64,000 bases of DNA, from positions 1 through 64,000 of the forward strand of contig QAXK01000864.1 of NCBI GenBank assembly GCA_004335735.1, read 5' to 3'. This stretch comes from Chlorella sp. KRBP. Lineage: Eukaryota; Chlorophyta; Trebouxiophyceae; Chlorellales; Chlorellaceae. The position numbers were made by a program, and so were the translations under genes. The notes below the pieces were generated by a model that did no database searches, had not been told where the DNA came from, and saw only the letters and a program-made list of their open reading frames with translations. Below are positions 47,501-58,942 of the stretch, piece by piece. The stretch's first letter is position 1; the number at the start of each line of letters is the position of its first letter.

Positions 47501-48689
47501 CAGCACCGTGGGCGCGTCAAACTGCCTGACTGCCTCCGCTACGGCCTCCTGCTGCTGAGCTAGTGCTTGTTGCGCTGCCACGCTGCCTGGGGGGAGAGGC
47601 ATGCGTTGACCATCCAGCAAGACGTCCTGGAGGTGCACGCGCACGGCATAGGCGGAGAGGGCGCCGGGGAGCGACCGGCCTGCCTCCATGGACGCCGCCT
47701 CCATCTCCTGCAACCAAATATGCAAATTCACACACCGCAGCATTCCATTGCTAATCGCTCAGTGATGCGCTGGGGAGGAGGTGTTCTGACTCCATGGGTC
47801 CACACGTGGGGTGGTGGCCAGCGCACCTTGAGAGCGAGGATGGCCATGACACGTTGCTGGCGGATGCGGAACTTGCGGGCCAAGGCCTCAATCGTCCACC
47901 TGCGTGGCAACGACCGTCAAGGGTGCCGGCGAGGTGGGATCGCCTGGCCAATGGGCCAATGGGCACCACCACCACCACGTGAGGTGTGCTGCTCTGCTGC
48001 CAGCTGCTCTACAACGCGTGTACGCGCCTGCTTGGGTCGGCGGCCCGCAGCACGTAGAGCAGGTTCTTGCTGTACTCGCTGAGCCTGGCGTCCCGGTGCG
48101 TCTGCTGCAGCAGGTCGCCTGCGAACTCGTACTTGTACCAGTAGACCTCGTTGCTCGGCTGGTGGTGCACCATGTCCACTGTGGTGGTGCCGAAGGGGCT
48201 GCTGGTCACGTCGTCCGCCACGCCGCTGCGCGGGTCGCCGATCAGCTGCAGCACCTTTGCAGGCGCGTTCTCGAGCGCCAGGTCCGCCAGGCGGCCAGCC
48301 CCTGACTGCTGCACGCCGCGTGCTCGCGCCGGGGCTCCTCGGCCCCCCACGGCCATCCCACCACCTCCTCCACGCGATGGAGGCTGCGATGTGAGCGATT
48401 GCTGGGGCTGCTGCTGGGTCTGCTGCTGCGGCCTCCATCGGGTGCCTCTCTGCTCCTGCTGCGCGCTGCCGCCCGCACGATCTGCGGGACTCGCCCTCTG
48501 CGCGGCTGCTTCGCTGCTGAGGGCACGTGCCTGGGAGCGTGCGCTTGACGCTGCATTCATCTGCGTTGCGCTGCCATCGCCGCTGCAGCACTGCAGGAGC
48601 TCACTGGGCGACTGGTGCTTGCTGAGGAGCTGCTGACGGTGGTGCTGCTCGAGCAGCAGGCGCAGGAGCGCCCTGTGGTGGCGTGCCAT
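44532..48689 (-). CDS. Mitochondrial ribosomal small-subunit protein, mS45/Bot1-like, greatly enlarged
   Basis: Nine exons: 48689-48028, 47899-47827, 47707-46654, 46451-46045, 45896-45680, 45534-45380, 45209-45078, 44905-44717, 44618-44532. They give 991 residues in frame. The start MARHHRALLRLLLEQHHRQQ is a textbook mitochondrial presequence. Then come EVYWYKYEFAGDLLQ and WTIEALARKFRIRQQRVMAI, which match the conserved WTIE...F.IR.QRV.AI block of the eukaryotic mitochondrial regulator/Bot1 family. The end LFVVEPDGATRRPLNEKERV matches the family's PDG..RPLNE motif. Between them lies an insertion of over 500 residues, rich in Ala, Gln and Leu, unlike plant relatives. Intron 1 appears to have a GC donor (GCGCGT). 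I call the family from memory of these two blocks; orthology to mS45 is an inference. Confidence 0.6.
46512..46605. repeat. 16-bp minisatellite in an intron
   Basis: Six head-to-tail copies of CGTGTGTGTGACGGAC, one shortened to 14 bp. Copies 2 and 5 carry GTCAC instead of GTGAC. It lies in the intron between exons 3 and 4 of the mS45-like gene. Confidence 0.9.
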
Positions 48690-48878
48690 GCGTGGTCTCT
48701 GCAGAAAAGTGAGCTGCTGGACGTGGGGTGCACGGCCAACCACCAACCGACGCACCGGAAAGTTGCAAGGGGAGCAGAGCTGATAACATTGGCGTGAGAC
48801 ACTCGCTACCTGCACCTCCTCCTCCTCTTCCTGCCGCGAACAGAAGCGACCACTGGCGCGTGCTGAGGCTGTGCTGTG
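48690..48878. promoter_or_regulatory. Divergent promoter, mS45-like gene / JmjC-like gene
   Basis: 189 bp between the two start codons on opposite strands. No TATA box or other core element is clear. Confidence 0.45.
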
Positions 48879-51800
48879 ATGGGGCCAAGCGCACACGCCC
48901 AGGAGTGGGACGGGTTGCTTCCTTGGCCACGCTTTCCTCCCAGCCTGGACTCGGGCCTGCCAGTGCCAGTCGCTGGCAGCCATTCTGGTGCGGGCCAGGC
49001 GTTCGTCGTCGCCCGCTCGCCAGACGTGCACCTCCTTGCCGCAGCCACCCGGGACATCCTGCTGCAGGTGCGGGGCCATCCCTGGCCCTCGTTCCGTTGC
49101 CGTTGCCAGCAGCTGCAGGTGCCAGCGCCTTGCCACGGCTCTAGTGCACCCTTCAGGCGATCGAGGCTGCACCCTTGGACGATGCGGCGGACGTCCCTCC
49201 GTCGACACAGCGATGGGCGCAGCCGAAAGCCAAGGAGCAGAAGCAGCAGGCCAGCACGGCCCCACCCCCAGCCACCACGGTAGCAGCGCAGCTGGGCGAC
49301 ATCACGCTCAGCGGGCGCCTACGCAAGGGCGGCCCAGGCACCGTCACCGCCGTTGCCGCTGCTCCCAGCACCCAACAGCCGCTGGAGGTGAGCCACGTCA
49401 GCGCGCCGTTCCACCGCTTTGTCGTCCCGACGCGCAGCAACCTGCAGGCGGCTGCAGCCGGAGAACAGGGCCTGTCCATGTACGAGGTGCGCCAGCCCGA
49501 GCACAAGGCCCTCCACCTCACCTCAGGTGCGTGTGTGTCGTGTCTTACATCTTGGTGCGGCGATTTATTGCAAGCAGATGAGCAAAGGCAAGTAGCACAG
49601 GGGTGTGTGTGTGCGTGTGTGTGGCACTTGCATATCGGGGCAGCCCACCGCTGCGTCAAGTCACCAAGGATCAGCAGCGAGGAAGGTTAGGCACCAGACC
49701 AGGCCAGAGCATGCGCGCAGACCCGGCAAAGACGCAAGGGCGTGAGGTGTGGCGCTCACCGCGCCACGCTGAGTGAAGGTATGCACTGGCATGCTCCTTA
49801 GCCAGTGCCATGTCCACTGTGCGCACGCAGGTCAGCTGCAGGAGCTGGCAGCGTGCATGGAGGCGTGGCCCAACTCACGGCTGATGCTGCACCTTGACCT
49901 GGGGCACGTCACGCGCCGTGGGGTCCACGCAGCCGCTGGCGGGAGGGGCGGGGGGCAGGAGAGGAGCGAGGTGGAGGCGCAGCAGGGCTGGGACGTGCAC
50001 GTGTGCGCCGAGTCAGAACACCACTTGGGTGCGTCCCTGGTGCTTTCGCAGACGCCTCACACTAGTCATTGCATCGTGACATCTCATCATGACTGTTTGT
50101 CACGGCCCAGGGCTGCCATGATGCCGTGATGGTGCCTGCCGCAGGGCCGCAGGGCGCGGTGCGTGTCCAGGACCTCCTGCGCCAGCTGTGCACCGTCCTG
50201 CCAACGCTTGACCAGCACCAGGTGCGGTCAGGCTGCCCACAGCTTTAGGCACCACCTCGTGCTCATGCCGCATCGAAGTCACCTTCACCTCTCTGTGCAA
50301 TGTGAGTCTGTGCGCTGCATACAGGCCATACCACCCGCCACCGCTACCGCCTCCCAAGCACCACCTACCAGTACCAGCACCAGCGCAGCCGCATGGGCCC
50401 GAGCAAGCCTCAGGTGGTGGTCCGAGGGCGCCATGGAGCCCCTCAAGGCCACCCTTCCCTCCGCCGCCGACGGTCAGCTCATCCTCCAGGTGCACGGCTC
50501 TACGCGCCTGCTGCTGCTGCCGCCTGACGACCCCCTCACCAACGGGCTGGCGCCCTTCCCCGCCCTCCACCCTTACCAAGGCTACTCGCAGCCGGCACTG
50601 GCGGTGACGTCACGCCCACCCTGGCCCTCCTCACACCCCAACACGCGCAAGCCTAGGCCCTCCAACATTGGTGCTGCCGTCGCCACCACCACACCCAACG
50701 CTCAGCAGCAGCAGCAGCAGCAGCAACAAAAACGACAGCAGCAGCAGCAGGAAGAGGAGGATGGGCGGCCTGAGCCCCTGAGCGTGGTGACGCAGTGCCC
50801 CCCTCCCTCCGCCCTATACCTCCACGAGGGCTCCCTCATGCTGCAGGCGGTGCAGGAGCTGTGGCCTGGCTTTGGGCGCCTGCAGCGCGGGCGGGTTCTG
50901 GTGCTGCACCCTGGAGACGCCCTGTACGTCCCTGCTGGCTGGTGGGTGCACAGGGAGTCGCTCTACACCCTCACATCACATGCACCACCACACGCAAACT
51001 CACCAGCCCAACACCCCGCGCCCCACTCTGCCGCTTCCCCAGCAGCCACCACCGCGGGCGGCACAACGGATGCCGCCACAGGCAAGCAGCTGCCAGGCAA
51101 CATCACGTGGGAGGTGGACGTGCGCATCGGTGGCGGGCCCTCAGGCGGCCCGACACTGCCCCGTGCGCTGGGTGCGCTGCAGCTGCAGGCAGCCTCGTTG
51201 CTGGAGCGGTGGGCGGTGCAGTGCAGCGGCAGCGCGGCGCGCGCCAGGGCGCTGCTGCTCACCATGGCTGACCACCTCGACATGCCGTCACTGCAGCCGT
51301 CAGCGTCTCGCAGCAGCACCACCGCAGGCATGGCGCCGCAGCCACCCACCGCACCACCACTGGCAGGGCGCAGCACCGCCGCACGCGCCGCCACCCGCTC
51401 ACCTGTTGCTGCAAAGGGCTCTACCAGCGCCACTGCGGGCACGCACCAGTCCTCCTTGGGGGCTAGCGCACGTCCGCCGTGCCACTGGGTGACGTTCCCT
51501 TCCACACTACCTGCCGGCCACACGACTTCCAGCACAGGCAGCGCGTGCACACAGCAGCAGCAGCAGCAGGCTTCAGCCGCCAGCGACCAAGCCATGGCAT
51601 CCTTCACCCGCCACCACTGGGCCAGCCCAGACGCACACGCAGCTGCCAGCTTTGCGTGCAGCTGCAGCGGCTACACCCCGACGTGGGACGCTGACACCCT
51701 GGCAGGCCAGCAGCACGTGGCGCTCACGTGCCAGGTGCTGGAGCTGCTGGCCCCCCTGACGGCCCTGGCCAGCGTCGTGAGCGCCGCAAAGCAGCCAGCG

Positions 51801-52309
51801 GCGGCGGCGACGGCGGCAGCGGCACCGGCACCGGCGCTTACGGGCCTGACTGGCGTTGCTGCGTTTCTCCGAGCCGTGTGCGCTGGCAGGCTCCTGCCCA
51901 CGACATGGCTCAACAAGGTGAGGGAGAGAGGGTGCTCCATTCGCACGTGGCAGGACACTGGTTGCGCACGTGTGCTTCGTTCACATGAGCTTCCAAAGCT
52001 TTAACTGCAGGCCTGCTGCTGCTGCTGCTCCTGCACCACCACGTGCAGCTGTCCCACAACGAGGCCCTGCTGCTCAAGGACGCCCCCTGGCGCTACGCCA
52101 TTGAGCTGGACGCGGACGAGGCTGACTTCCCAGAGCTGTTTGCGCCTCAGCTGGAGAGGAGGGAGGCGCAGGCCAGGGCGGAGGCGCACGCGCAGCACCT
52201 GCAGGCGCTCAGGGCGGCGGCGACAGGGCCGCACCCGGCGCTGCCTGCCACCGTGGCGGTGCCGCCGCCGCAATTGCCGCAGCAGGAGGTAGACGCTGGC
52301 GCTGCGTGA
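48879..52309 (+). CDS. JmjC/cupin_8-like protein, probably lacking the iron ligands
   Basis: Six exons: 48879-49067, 49157-49526, 49831-50028, 50145-50221, 50325-51917, 52049-52309. They give 895 residues. The recognisable core is GQLILQVHGSTRLLLLPPDD (about 328-347), HPYQGYSQPA and VLVLHPGDALYVPAGWWVHR. This follows the pattern of cupin-like JmjC hydroxylases (FIH, TYW5, HSPBAP1 group). In that family a PLHxD motif precedes the QVxG strand and supplies His and Asp iron ligands. Here the aligned residues read PLKAT (about 317-321), so the ligands seem absent. Long Ala/Ser/Thr/Gln-rich stretches flank the core (poly-Gln near 50702-50752). The early part has a clean N-terminus, MGPSAHAQEWDGLLPWPRFP. 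A further short intron hidden inside the 1.6-kb exon 5 is possible. Function unknown. Confidence 0.6.
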
Positions 52310-52686
52310 GGCGCTGAGCGAAGTGCTAGGGAAGTCAAGTGTGTATGTGTTGTCGCGTGTGCTTGATTGGGCAAGCCATGAGGCATCTGCATGAGATCTG
52401 CATCCACGGCCACATCTACGGCGAGCGCTTACACAATCCACAATCTGCGCAAGAACCACTGCACGCACACTCGCAGCTAGCACCATCGTCGTGCAGCGCA
52501 GTCGCACAGCAGCAGTCGCCCCGGATCCCCGCGGCCTCGCTCGCGGAGTTTCCCCACCACCAGTGAGACAGCACTGACAAGCAGCAGGAGCAGTAACAGC
52601 AGCAGCACGTCAGCCTATTCACGCTGGAGTGAGCCCCTCAGGCTATCACTGAGCGCCCGCTGGGCGCTGCGCGACGTCCCGCCGAC
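52310..52686 (+). promoter_or_regulatory. Flank between the JmjC-like and EF-hand genes
   Basis: About 380 bp with no gene seen. It must contain the JmjC-like 3' UTR and the EF-hand gene promoter. No clear elements. Confidence 0.3.
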
Positions 52687-55600
52687 ATGATGCCTTCCCC
52701 AGCCCCCAAGCCGCTCAGTGAGGACCCGGACATCGTTTACGAGCTGTTCAGCCTGGTGAGCACGCTTCGTACAGCAATGGCACAGCCTGTTTGCAGGGAT
52801 TCCTGCGCGGGGCCGCACGCACAGCACGTCAAGTGGCACTGCTGGTGCGTGTGCTGCCTTGCAGTACGCCGACTTCGACCACGGAGGGCGTGGAGGCGTG
52901 ACGTGGGGCGCCATGCGGCAGCTGATGACGGAGCTCGACCTGCTGGTGCGGACACACGATGCGGGAACGCCTGCAGCGTCTGCAGTTCGCAGCGCAGCAG
53001 GCATGAGGACAGCCAGGTGTTAGCATGAAGTGCCCACACAGCACACGGCATGCGCAGGTGCAGCACAGTGATGTTTTGTGATGTGATGCGGGCGTGCAGG
53101 AGGGCATCCCGCGCCACCTGTGGGACGCCTACATCCGCGAGATGATGCTGCGGGCCGACCAGGACCAGGACGCCATGCTCAGCTGCCAGGAGTTCATGGT
53201 GCGCGGATGAGGGGCCAGGAGCAGGGGCTGGAGCAGGGAGGTGGGGACAGCAGGCTGTAGCCCACTAGCGCACTCGTCAGCACGCTGCCATTGAAGGAGG
53301 CTTACCTCACCAGGTCTGTGCTTGATGCGCGTGCTGCTGCGCGTGGCCGCCGTGCAGGTGTGGCTGTCCACCGAGGTGGCGGCCTTGCTGCCCTTCAAGC
53401 ACCTGGGCGCCGAGCACCTACCCAGTGAGCTTGGAGCACACACAGGGCCACCTGGGAACTCGTTTGGAGCTCTAGCTGCTGCCAGCACCTGGCGGGTTGG
53501 CTGGCACACATGGCAGGCACTGAGAAGTCCTGGCACTGGTCTGTGCTTTGGTGTTCACCTGTGCAGCCGCACCGCTGTACAACCGCTGGCTGTACTACGC
53601 TCAAAAGTCCCGCTCCTACACTGACCTGTCCCACAAGGTCACTGGCATGTCGCACCACAGCTTCCAGGCCATGGCACAGGTGTGGGAGCAGTCAGTGATT
53701 GGGCCTCAGGTGGTGCCTGCAGCAGGTTGGACAATGCGATGCAGTAAGCACGCGGCCATTTGGGGCTGACTCCTGGTCCACCCTGTGGCCAAACACCTCT
53801 GCGTGCCCCCGTGCAGCGACTGGGGTGGTGGGACGACAACACGCGCATGCTGCGCCGCTGCGTGAGCATCGCCAGCAAGCGCGTCGTCTCGGACCGCATA
53901 CAGGGCAAGGTGCGGGGCGGTGCGGTGGTGCTGCTGCAGCTGCACGCCATGCTTAACTCTCAGGCAAAGGCTCGTGCTTAAGCCACCAGCTGCTCAGACG
54001 CCAACGCCCTGTGCCCTGCCCGCCCTGCCCGTGGTGCGCAGTTGGAGAGCGGGGCGCGCATGCAGTTTGTGCAGTTTGTCGAGGCGCTGCACGACTGCGC
54101 CGCCAGCAAAAAGGAGTCGGTCGAGACGCTCATCTACAAGGTGGGCACCTCTCCTCACCTTGGCATGTCCCAATGCAAGCACCTCACGAGCAGCAGCAGC
54201 AAAGTGTACACGCGTGCGTGCGCGTGGTGGCGCAGGTGGTGGGTGACGGCAGCGCACCGCCCACAATCACATCCCAGGTGGCCAACCGCACCTACCGCCT
54301 GGCTACCTTGCGCTCCGCCATGCGCGTGCTCATAGAGGTGACACTATGCAGTGCTTTCCTATTGCCTTTTCACTCAATTGCACTAGCCTCCACCTGCTCC
54401 GCGTGGCCGCGTGCACTCATGACCGCCCTGTGGGCGCAACCACCTGTGGCGTGCACGTGCAGGGCCCGCACGAGCTGACCTGGGCTCCCAGGCCGTGTAC
54501 GCAGTGCGGCAAGGACCACAGCGCCTGGGTCAGCAACGACTCGTACATATCCTCGGTGCGTGCGGTCGCGTTGGCTGCCTTCATGCTCGGCGTCAGGCTC
54601 TGATGTGCACAGCGGACACACTGCCGCTAGTTGGATAGCTGCACACGGAAACCATGTGTCGTGAGGTTCCATGACAGCTGTGGCCGCGTAATCACTGCTG
54701 CAGCTCAAGAACCTGGGTGTCAATGACCTGGACGAGTGCAACAGCCCCCTGGAGCGTCCGCACCTGCGCTCGTGGCGCTACGTCAACACGCGCAATGTGC
54801 GCGCCATGTTCCACAAGTACTGCCTCAAGTTCAACAAGGGGCTCACCCCGCCGGCACCGCCACCCAGGTGTGCAGGAAAACCTGCGCGCTGGGAAACCTA
54901 TTTGGAAAAGCAGTTGTCAGTGTCCGTGACATGTGTATCAAGCTTGGCTTGTTTACATTCTCTGCACACAACCCTACGCCCAGGAACTCGCTGGAGCCAC
55001 TCATCTCCCTCACGGCCCAGTCCATCATCATGTCGCCCGGCGCCACGGGCAAGAAGGGCCCGCACCTGCTGACCGAGATGCTCACGGCCACGGCTGCGGA
55101 GCTGGGCGAGGTCATGGCCGTGGCGCGTGCGCACTCGGTGGTGTCGGGCGACGGCAGCGCGGGCGGCGGCGTGCAGGGTCACGAGGGGCAGCAGGACGCG
55201 GTGGCCATGGATTCTGACCCCTGGGTGGAGACGGAGGGCTTCAACAGCTGCTGCTGCCTGTACAAAAAAGTGCGGTGGTGACGAATTGCAAGTGTGCTGC
55301 TGCCACGGGACTGATGGCATGATTGGGGGCTCAACCGTGTGGTGCGGTGACCTTGCCATGACACAAGTGTGCAGATGGGGGCGGTGCTGCGAGACTGACG
55401 GCGTGGTTGGGAGTTCAAGCTGTGGTGCATGCGATTGCGTGCCCGCAGATTGGCCTGATGGAGCTGCAGACGTTCACCAAGCTGTGCAGCGACAACGCGC
55501 ACATCTGGGAGCACCTCCAGTCGCGACAGCGGGTGAGCCTCATAAAATGTCTCTCTGCGCAGCTCCCTTGAGGCTCCCCAAATAGAAGACGCATATCCGG

Positions 55601-56828
55601 CCTCCCACGCGGCCCAAGGCGATGTGCACAGGTTACATACCATACCTGCTGATGGCTGTGGTCATGACGTCCATGCAGGTGACGCCCCACCCCGTGCTGG
55701 CGCCCAAGAGCCCGCTGACGCACAAGCGCATTGAGGCCGCCTTCATGACGGCGTGCAGCATCGCCGGCGCCTACTGCAGTGACACGGGCTGCGGCATACG
55801 TGAGCCGTGTGGCCATGCACTGCTTCACACTGCACTGGGTGTGCCCGCTGTGCAGTGTCAGGTCAGCACTTCAAGAGCGGGCTGCTGCCATGCCGGGAAA
55901 TCGTGCACCTGCAGACGACAAGCGCATCCCTCCCAGTGCCAAGCAGCCCGTGGCCAGCCGGGCGCCCGCCCCGCTGCGGCCGCAGCACTACGGCACGCCG
56001 TTTGACGGCGGCGCCACGCTGCGCTCCACCACCGAGCACAAGGTCACGCGGGGATACATGAAGCCGTCGGCCACAAGCGTGCTGCTGGCCACCCTCAGGT
56101 GCAGCTCCTTGTGCTGCTGCGCCTAGTTCCTAGGAGGTGCCTTGCTCTGCTGGCTTGTGCTCTTCCGCCCACTCACGTGTGCTCCTTGCGTGTGCTGGTG
56201 TGCGTCCAGGCCAGAGCCCCCCACCTCCACCGCCGTCGGCTCCAAGGATGTCCACCCACGTGAGGGTCCGGATGCTGTGTGGCGCCTGGTTTGCGCTTTG
56301 CATGGCGTCAGCACAAGCACCACGTCGTGTGCACCTCCTTGCCCTTGCTGCTGTGCAGAGGGCTCCAAGCACCGGGCGGCAGTGCCCACGCTCAACTTCC
56401 TGCAGTTTTTGGAAGCCATCCGGCTGGTGGCCGAGGACATCCAGGGCTCGCCCTCGTGCCTCAGGTGGGACTGCATCCTCATGCTCCCCTCTTCCTGGCT
56501 GCAACAGAGGTGATTTCTTGATTGCTGACACACCAACTCTCTGCCCCTGCTCACACTGCGTGTGGTGCGCTCCAGGTGCGTGGAGTTCCACGTCATGGCG
56601 ATCCTGAGCGCGCTGGTGCACCTGGGCTGCCCGCTGGAGCAGCACCAGTCCTTGGTGGACCTGCTGCCGCCGCTAGGCCACACGCGGCTGGGCTGCTGCT
56701 GCTGCAGCGGCTCCACGCCCAACCTGCCCTTTGGCGGCGCGCAGCCCCGGGCGTGCTCGCCCACCCCCGAGGCGCGCATGTCGGCCAGCTTTGCCAACTC
56801 TTTCGGCGCCAACCGCGTCTGGTCATGA
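52687..56828 (+). CDS. EF-hand protein with duplicated C-terminal-type module, function unknown
   Basis: Seventeen short exons with ends checked in phase, among them 52687-52755, 52865-52945, 53100-53198, 53358-53424, 53567-53679, 54704-54867, 54984-55269, 55867-56098 and 56576-56828. They give 703 residues. Near the N-terminus a degenerate EF-hand (DFDHGGRGGVTW) precedes a good one, DQDQDAMLSCQE (70-81), with acidic residues at 1, 3, 5 and 12. Further on, a block ending MQFVQFVEALHDCAASKKES is echoed later by LNFLQFLEAIRLVAEDIQGS. The second copy is preceded by IGLMELQTFTKLCSDN and SPLTHKRIEAAFMTACSIAG. This resembles the p25-alpha/EF-hand-like helical module found in some ciliary and cytoskeletal proteins, but I cannot name the gene. 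CTQCGKDHSAW may bind zinc. A cytosolic calcium-responsive role is plausible. Confidence 0.6.
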
Positions 56829-57036
56829 GAATTGCCTGGCCCTGGGTGTCTGTGTTTCCTGCTACCTGGCCTTCTCCTGGCCTCCTGCTCCTGCCTGTCT
56901 CAGAAATGTTCCACCTGTCGATTTGAATCTCTGGCTCACTCATCCATGATGGCGATCGCGTCTTGGAACGCCCTTCCCACCACACCACCACACCGAACGC
57001 GTGGACGCCGCACAACACAGCAGCAGTAGCTACGAA

Positions 57037-58058
57037 ATGGCCGCCATTGCCCAGAAGTCCGTGGCCGTGCGGGGCGTCGCACCCCTCAGGTGGGCACCAA
57101 CTTTTGCGCCCTTCGCCACGAGGGCAATCGGGCCTCCAGGCTGAGCGAGGAAGCGCCCAGTCGCGAGGCCTCCGCGTCCCCCACTCGCTTTGGGGGGCGC
57201 GGCAGGGCGAGCGCGGCCACCTGGATGCTGAGGTGGTGTCGAGCAAATCTTTGGTCCGCTTTGCTCTGGGGCGCCTCGCAGGGCGCCTCGCCGCAGCCTG
57301 CAGGTGGTCGCGTCCGGCGGTGGCAAGATCGACATCAACAAGCAGGGCCTGAACGCCATCGAGGACGACGTCGTGCGGAACAACCTGATGGGCAGGTCAA
57401 GGGTCATGGGCAAGAAGGACTGGGTGGACGCGCAGGGCCGCAAGGGCAAGGTGAGACCATCCATGGATAGCTCTGGCCGTGAGCTCAGGAGAGGAGGGAG
57501 GAGCCATTGGCGCCATGTCATCCCACCTCCCACCTGCTGTTGGTGGGTCCAGCAGCGCAGCGGGAGGTCGCCCAGCGGACGCAGGGGTAGCAGGTGCCTG
57601 CGCCTGCCAGGAGGAGCGAAGGGGCCGCGCAGCGACTCGATCAGAATCGTGATGAGGCGGGCGCCCGTCCAACAACCCCAAAGTGCATGGCGAGGCGCGA
57701 TCCTGGGCGATTTGGTGGCGCGCGTTGGTGGTTCGCGCGCAGGGCATCGGGGTCTACCGCTTCGAGAGCAAGTATGGCGCCAACGTGGACGGCTACTCGC
57801 CCATCTACACGCCTGATCAGTGGACGGACGATGGCTCCAGCTACAAGCTGGGCACCAAGGGCCTGCTCGCCTGGTGAGCGCGGTAGTGAGCAGCTGGTGC
57901 TGCGCAGTGCAGCAGGTGTGAGGTTGCCAGATGTTGACACGTGGAGCGCCGCCCTGCACGGACCTGTCTGTCGCCATCCCGCACGCAGGGCCGGCCTGGT
58001 GCTGGTGCTGCTGGCCGTGGGCGCCAACCTCATCGTGTCCACCTCGGCGCTCAACTAA
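57037..58058 (+). CDS. PSBR: Photosystem II 10-kDa protein PsbR
   Basis: Four exons: 57037-57089, 57297-57450, 57743-57873, 57989-58058. They give a 135-residue precursor. After a short transit region (MAAIAQKSVAVRGVAPL) comes VVASGGGKIDINKQGLNAIE. The PsbR signature GVYRFESKYGANVDGYSPIY and YKLGTKGLLAW follow, then one membrane helix AGLVLVLLAVGANLIVSTSA and a terminal SALN. PsbR is a lumen-facing thylakoid protein needed for stable binding of the oxygen-evolving PsbP/PsbQ proteins. Length and C-terminus fit the family. The first exon is only 53 nt, followed by a 207-bp intron; the splice AG|C at 57297 keeps the frame. Confidence 0.93.
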
Positions 58059-58942
58059 GCGCTTACCCCTATAAAGCTGCTGCTGGCGGAGCGTGGCTGC
58101 TGCTGCTGCGGCGTCGAGCTGGTGCTGCTGGCGCTGGAACGCCGACCTGTACAACAACAAACTTTTTTGAAGGCGGCGCCCTGGCTACGCGGCATCAGCA
58201 GGTAGCGGCTGGCCTGGTCTCCTGGGCGCGCCGGGGTGTTACGGCGGGCTTGAGGAGCAAAATCCACGGGCAAGCCGGACGCGGCCATGCACTCGCCCTC
58301 CAGGCGCTCTGGAGCGGTGCTGCGGTCCTGCTGCGGCGTCGGCAGGCGCAGCATGCAGCTCTGGGCGCACGGGCAAAGGCATGGTGCTGCAGATGGCTCT
58401 CTGTCGCGTGAACGGTCAGTAGTCGGGGGAGTAGAGGGGCGGGAGTGACTGTCTACTCGGTCTGGGCTACGGGATCGGGGGTGGGTGTGGTTGTCATGGA
58501 ATTTTCGCACAACAACTTTGTGGGTCGACTCGTGGCCTCCGTGGTCTGTGAGGTAGAGGAGTTAATGGCGCCGTGTGCGCGCGCGGTGGGCTTGGTACAC
58601 GTCCCCAGGCTGCTGAATTTCAGTGGCTCTGTGCTGCACGCCTGCAAACGTCGCGACGTCAACTACCCAGGGTGATGGTGACGGAGCAGCTGGCAGCTCG
58701 TGCAGATGGCCTGAATGGCCCCTTGGTTGCCTGAGCAGGCCGTGGCAGCGCAGCAGTGCGGCGTGGCGCCGTGCTGCGTCATCAGTACGCATATCCAGAG
58801 ACAACCTACATGCAGCCAAAGGCTCGGCGACGCAGCCTGAAAAAAAAGAATATCAAACAGGAGTTCGGCAAACGCAAACCTAAACCAAGAATGAGTTTCA
58901 ATGAGTGCCAGCGGCGAGCGGGCGGCCCCTCAAGACCACCCC
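58059..58942. other. Convergent intergenic region
   Basis: About 880 bp between the PsbR stop and the desaturase-like stop. CTG-rich near its start and AT-richer near 58835-58900 (a run of eight A at about 58841). No gene or RNA is seen; it probably holds two 3' UTRs. Confidence 0.5.

Noticed and set aside
52011..52048. Leu-rich run before the last exon of the JmjC-like gene
   Set aside because: Using the acceptor at 52010 breaks the frame. The acceptor at 52048 keeps it, so the CTG run is the intron's end.
56260..56358. Read-through of a Cys-rich stretch inside the EF-hand gene
   Set aside because: The frame is open, but GTGAGG at 56260 and GTGCAG before 56359 make a good in-phase intron, and the translated stretch is TG-rich like other introns here.
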